Of a stretch of DNA of 64,000 bases, positions 63,286-64,000 are shown piece by piece; the first letter of the stretch is position 1; the number at the start of each line of letters is the position of its first letter. Where the stretch lies: contig CAVRXH010000006.1 of NCBI GenBank assembly GCA_963725175.1, positions 6,510,001 through 6,574,000 of the forward strand. Direction: 5' to 3'. This DNA comes from DASUBV01 sp963725175. GTDB taxonomy: Bacteria > Actinomycetota > Actinomycetes > Streptosporangiales > Streptosporangiaceae. The notes beneath the pieces are model-generated. The model saw only the letters and a list, made by a program, of their open reading frames with translations. It was not told where the DNA came from and searched no databases. The translations under genes and the position numbers were made by a program.

Positions 63286-64000
63286 CTACAGGCCCAGCTC
63301 GGTCTCGAAGGCGCCTTCCTCCAGCCGGGCCTTCAGCGTGACCAGGAACCGCGCGGCGTCCGCGCCGTCCACCAGCCGGTGGTCGTAGGTGAGCGCCAGG
63401 TAGACCATCGACCGGACGGTGATGACCTCGCCAAGCGCCGGGTCGTCCACCACGACCGCCCGCTTGACGACGGTCCCGGTGCCGAGGATGCCGACCTGCG
63501 GCTGGTTGATGATCGGCGTGTCGAACAGCGCGCCGCGGCTGCCGGTGTTGGTCAGCGTGAACGTGCCGCCCGCCAGGTCGTCGGGGCTCACCTGCCCGGC
63601 CCTGGTGCGGGCCGCCAGGTCGGCGATCTTGCGGGCCAGGCCGCCGATGTTGAGGTCGCCGGCGTTCTTGATCACCGGGACCATCAGCCCGCGCTCGGTG
63701 TCCACCGCGATGCCGAGATGCTCGGAGTCGTGGTAGGTCACCTGGCCGGTGGCGGTGTCGATGACCGAGTTGAGCTTCGGGTGCGCCTTCAGCGCCTCGA
63801 CGGTAGCCAGCGCGAAGAACGGCAGGAAGGACAGCTTGACGCCCTCCCTGGCCTCGAACGCGGCCTTGGCCCGGCCCCGCAGCCTGGCGATCTCGGTGAC
63901 GTCCGCCTCGACCACGGTGGTGAGCTGGGCGGAGGTTTGCAGCGACTCGACCATCCGCTGCGCGATGACCTGCCGGGCCCGTGACATCCGCTCGGTCGTG
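63286..64000 (-). CDS. sucB: Dihydrolipoamide acyltransferase (E2), catalytic domain, 5' end outside window
   Basis: The visible 238 codons are the catalytic core of a 2-oxo acid dehydrogenase E2. It starts in the linker (TTERMSRARQVIAQRMVES), with LGIAVDTERGLMVPVIKNA, the strand FTLTNTGSRGALFDTPIINQPQ and the active-site DHRLVDGADAARFL (HRxxDG). The N-terminal lipoyl and E1/E3-binding domains lie beyond position 64000. Whether the substrate is succinyl (SucB) or acetyl/branched acyl cannot be fixed from this part; position next to TIGR01777, lipB and lipA matches the actinobacterial sucB/dlaT locus. Its lipoyl domains are the natural target of LipB and LipA encoded just upstream. Confidence 0.9.
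   Translation of the reverse strand, partial: TTERMSRARQVIAQRMVESLQTSAQLTTVVEADVTEIARLRGRAKAAFEAREGVKLSFLPFFALATVEALKAHPKLNSVIDTATGQVTYHDSEHLGIAVDTERGLMVPVIKNAGDLNIGGLARKIADLAARTRAGQVSPDDLAGGTFTLTNTGSRGALFDTPIINQPQVGILGTGTVVKRAVVVDDPALGEVITVRSMVYLALTYDHRLVDGADAARFLVTLKARLEEGAFETELGL

Overview
The window is very GC-rich DNA from an actinomycete (Actinomycetota). This rests on the almost total G/C preference at third codon positions, frequent GTG starts, apparent leaderless promoters, an F420-linked reductase and a luciferase-like flavin oxidoreductase, two GlnA-type synthetases plus GlnE, and a gene order that matches the known actinobacterial block sucB - TIGR01777 epimerase - lipB - lipA - DUF4191 - RDD - glnA1 - glnE - glnA2 - (nadE) - panB. 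No rRNA, tRNA, CRISPR array, prophage or insertion sequence was seen. I cannot name the genus.

Layout. 1-5.2 kb: FtsX-type permease, a fused E1 alpha/beta TPP dehydrogenase and an esterase. 5.2-7.7 kb: a lower-GC island with a PstI/BsuBI-type restriction-modification pair. 7.8-13.6 kb: secreted-repeat lipoprotein, methyltransferase, proline iminopeptidase coupled to an FAD oxidoreductase, an excisionase-like antitoxin/PIN toxin pair and a GNAT enzyme. 13.6-25.3 kb: lipid kinase, cutA, broken histidine phosphatase, MMPL transporter, LLM oxidoreductase, minimal GntR, map, a 56-residue protein, two tandem-YbjQ proteins, GDPD, npdG and panB. 25.6-34.4 kb: TetR regulator with a repetitive N-terminal tail, metallo-hydrolase, amino-acid permease, hydrolase, decayed DUF222 gene, GNAT enzyme and nadE. 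34.8-42.4 kb: envelope genes (beta-helix protein, DUF11-repeat protein ending in LPVTG, small lipoprotein, L,D-transpeptidase) around a glnA2-like gene. 42.5-52.4 kb: carbonic anhydrase, MFS exporter with MarR, SDR, SRPBCC protein, glnE, PLP decarboxylase and an APH-fold protein. 52.4-64 kb: secreted protein, glnA1, RDD, DUF4191, lipA, a eukaryote-like hisS, lipB, XRE regulator, amino-acid permease, TIGR01777 epimerase and the 3' part of sucB (cut by the window end).

How they fit together. The conserved core joins lipoate synthesis (lipA, lipB) with its user (the sucB acyltransferase), nitrogen assimilation (glnA1 and its adenylyltransferase glnE) with a GlnA2 paralogue, and cofactor supply (panB for pantothenate/CoA, nadE for NAD). 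Accessory genes are inserted between these anchors.

Three window-wide patterns stand out. Seven genes, including the normally indispensable nadE, lipA and glnE, carry single-base frameshifts in G/C-rich tracts, which looks more like consensus error than real decay. Short tandem duplications sit across stop codons at many gene ends. At least a dozen genes have a TANNNT hexamer 6-8 nt before the start codon, the layout expected of leaderless transcripts.
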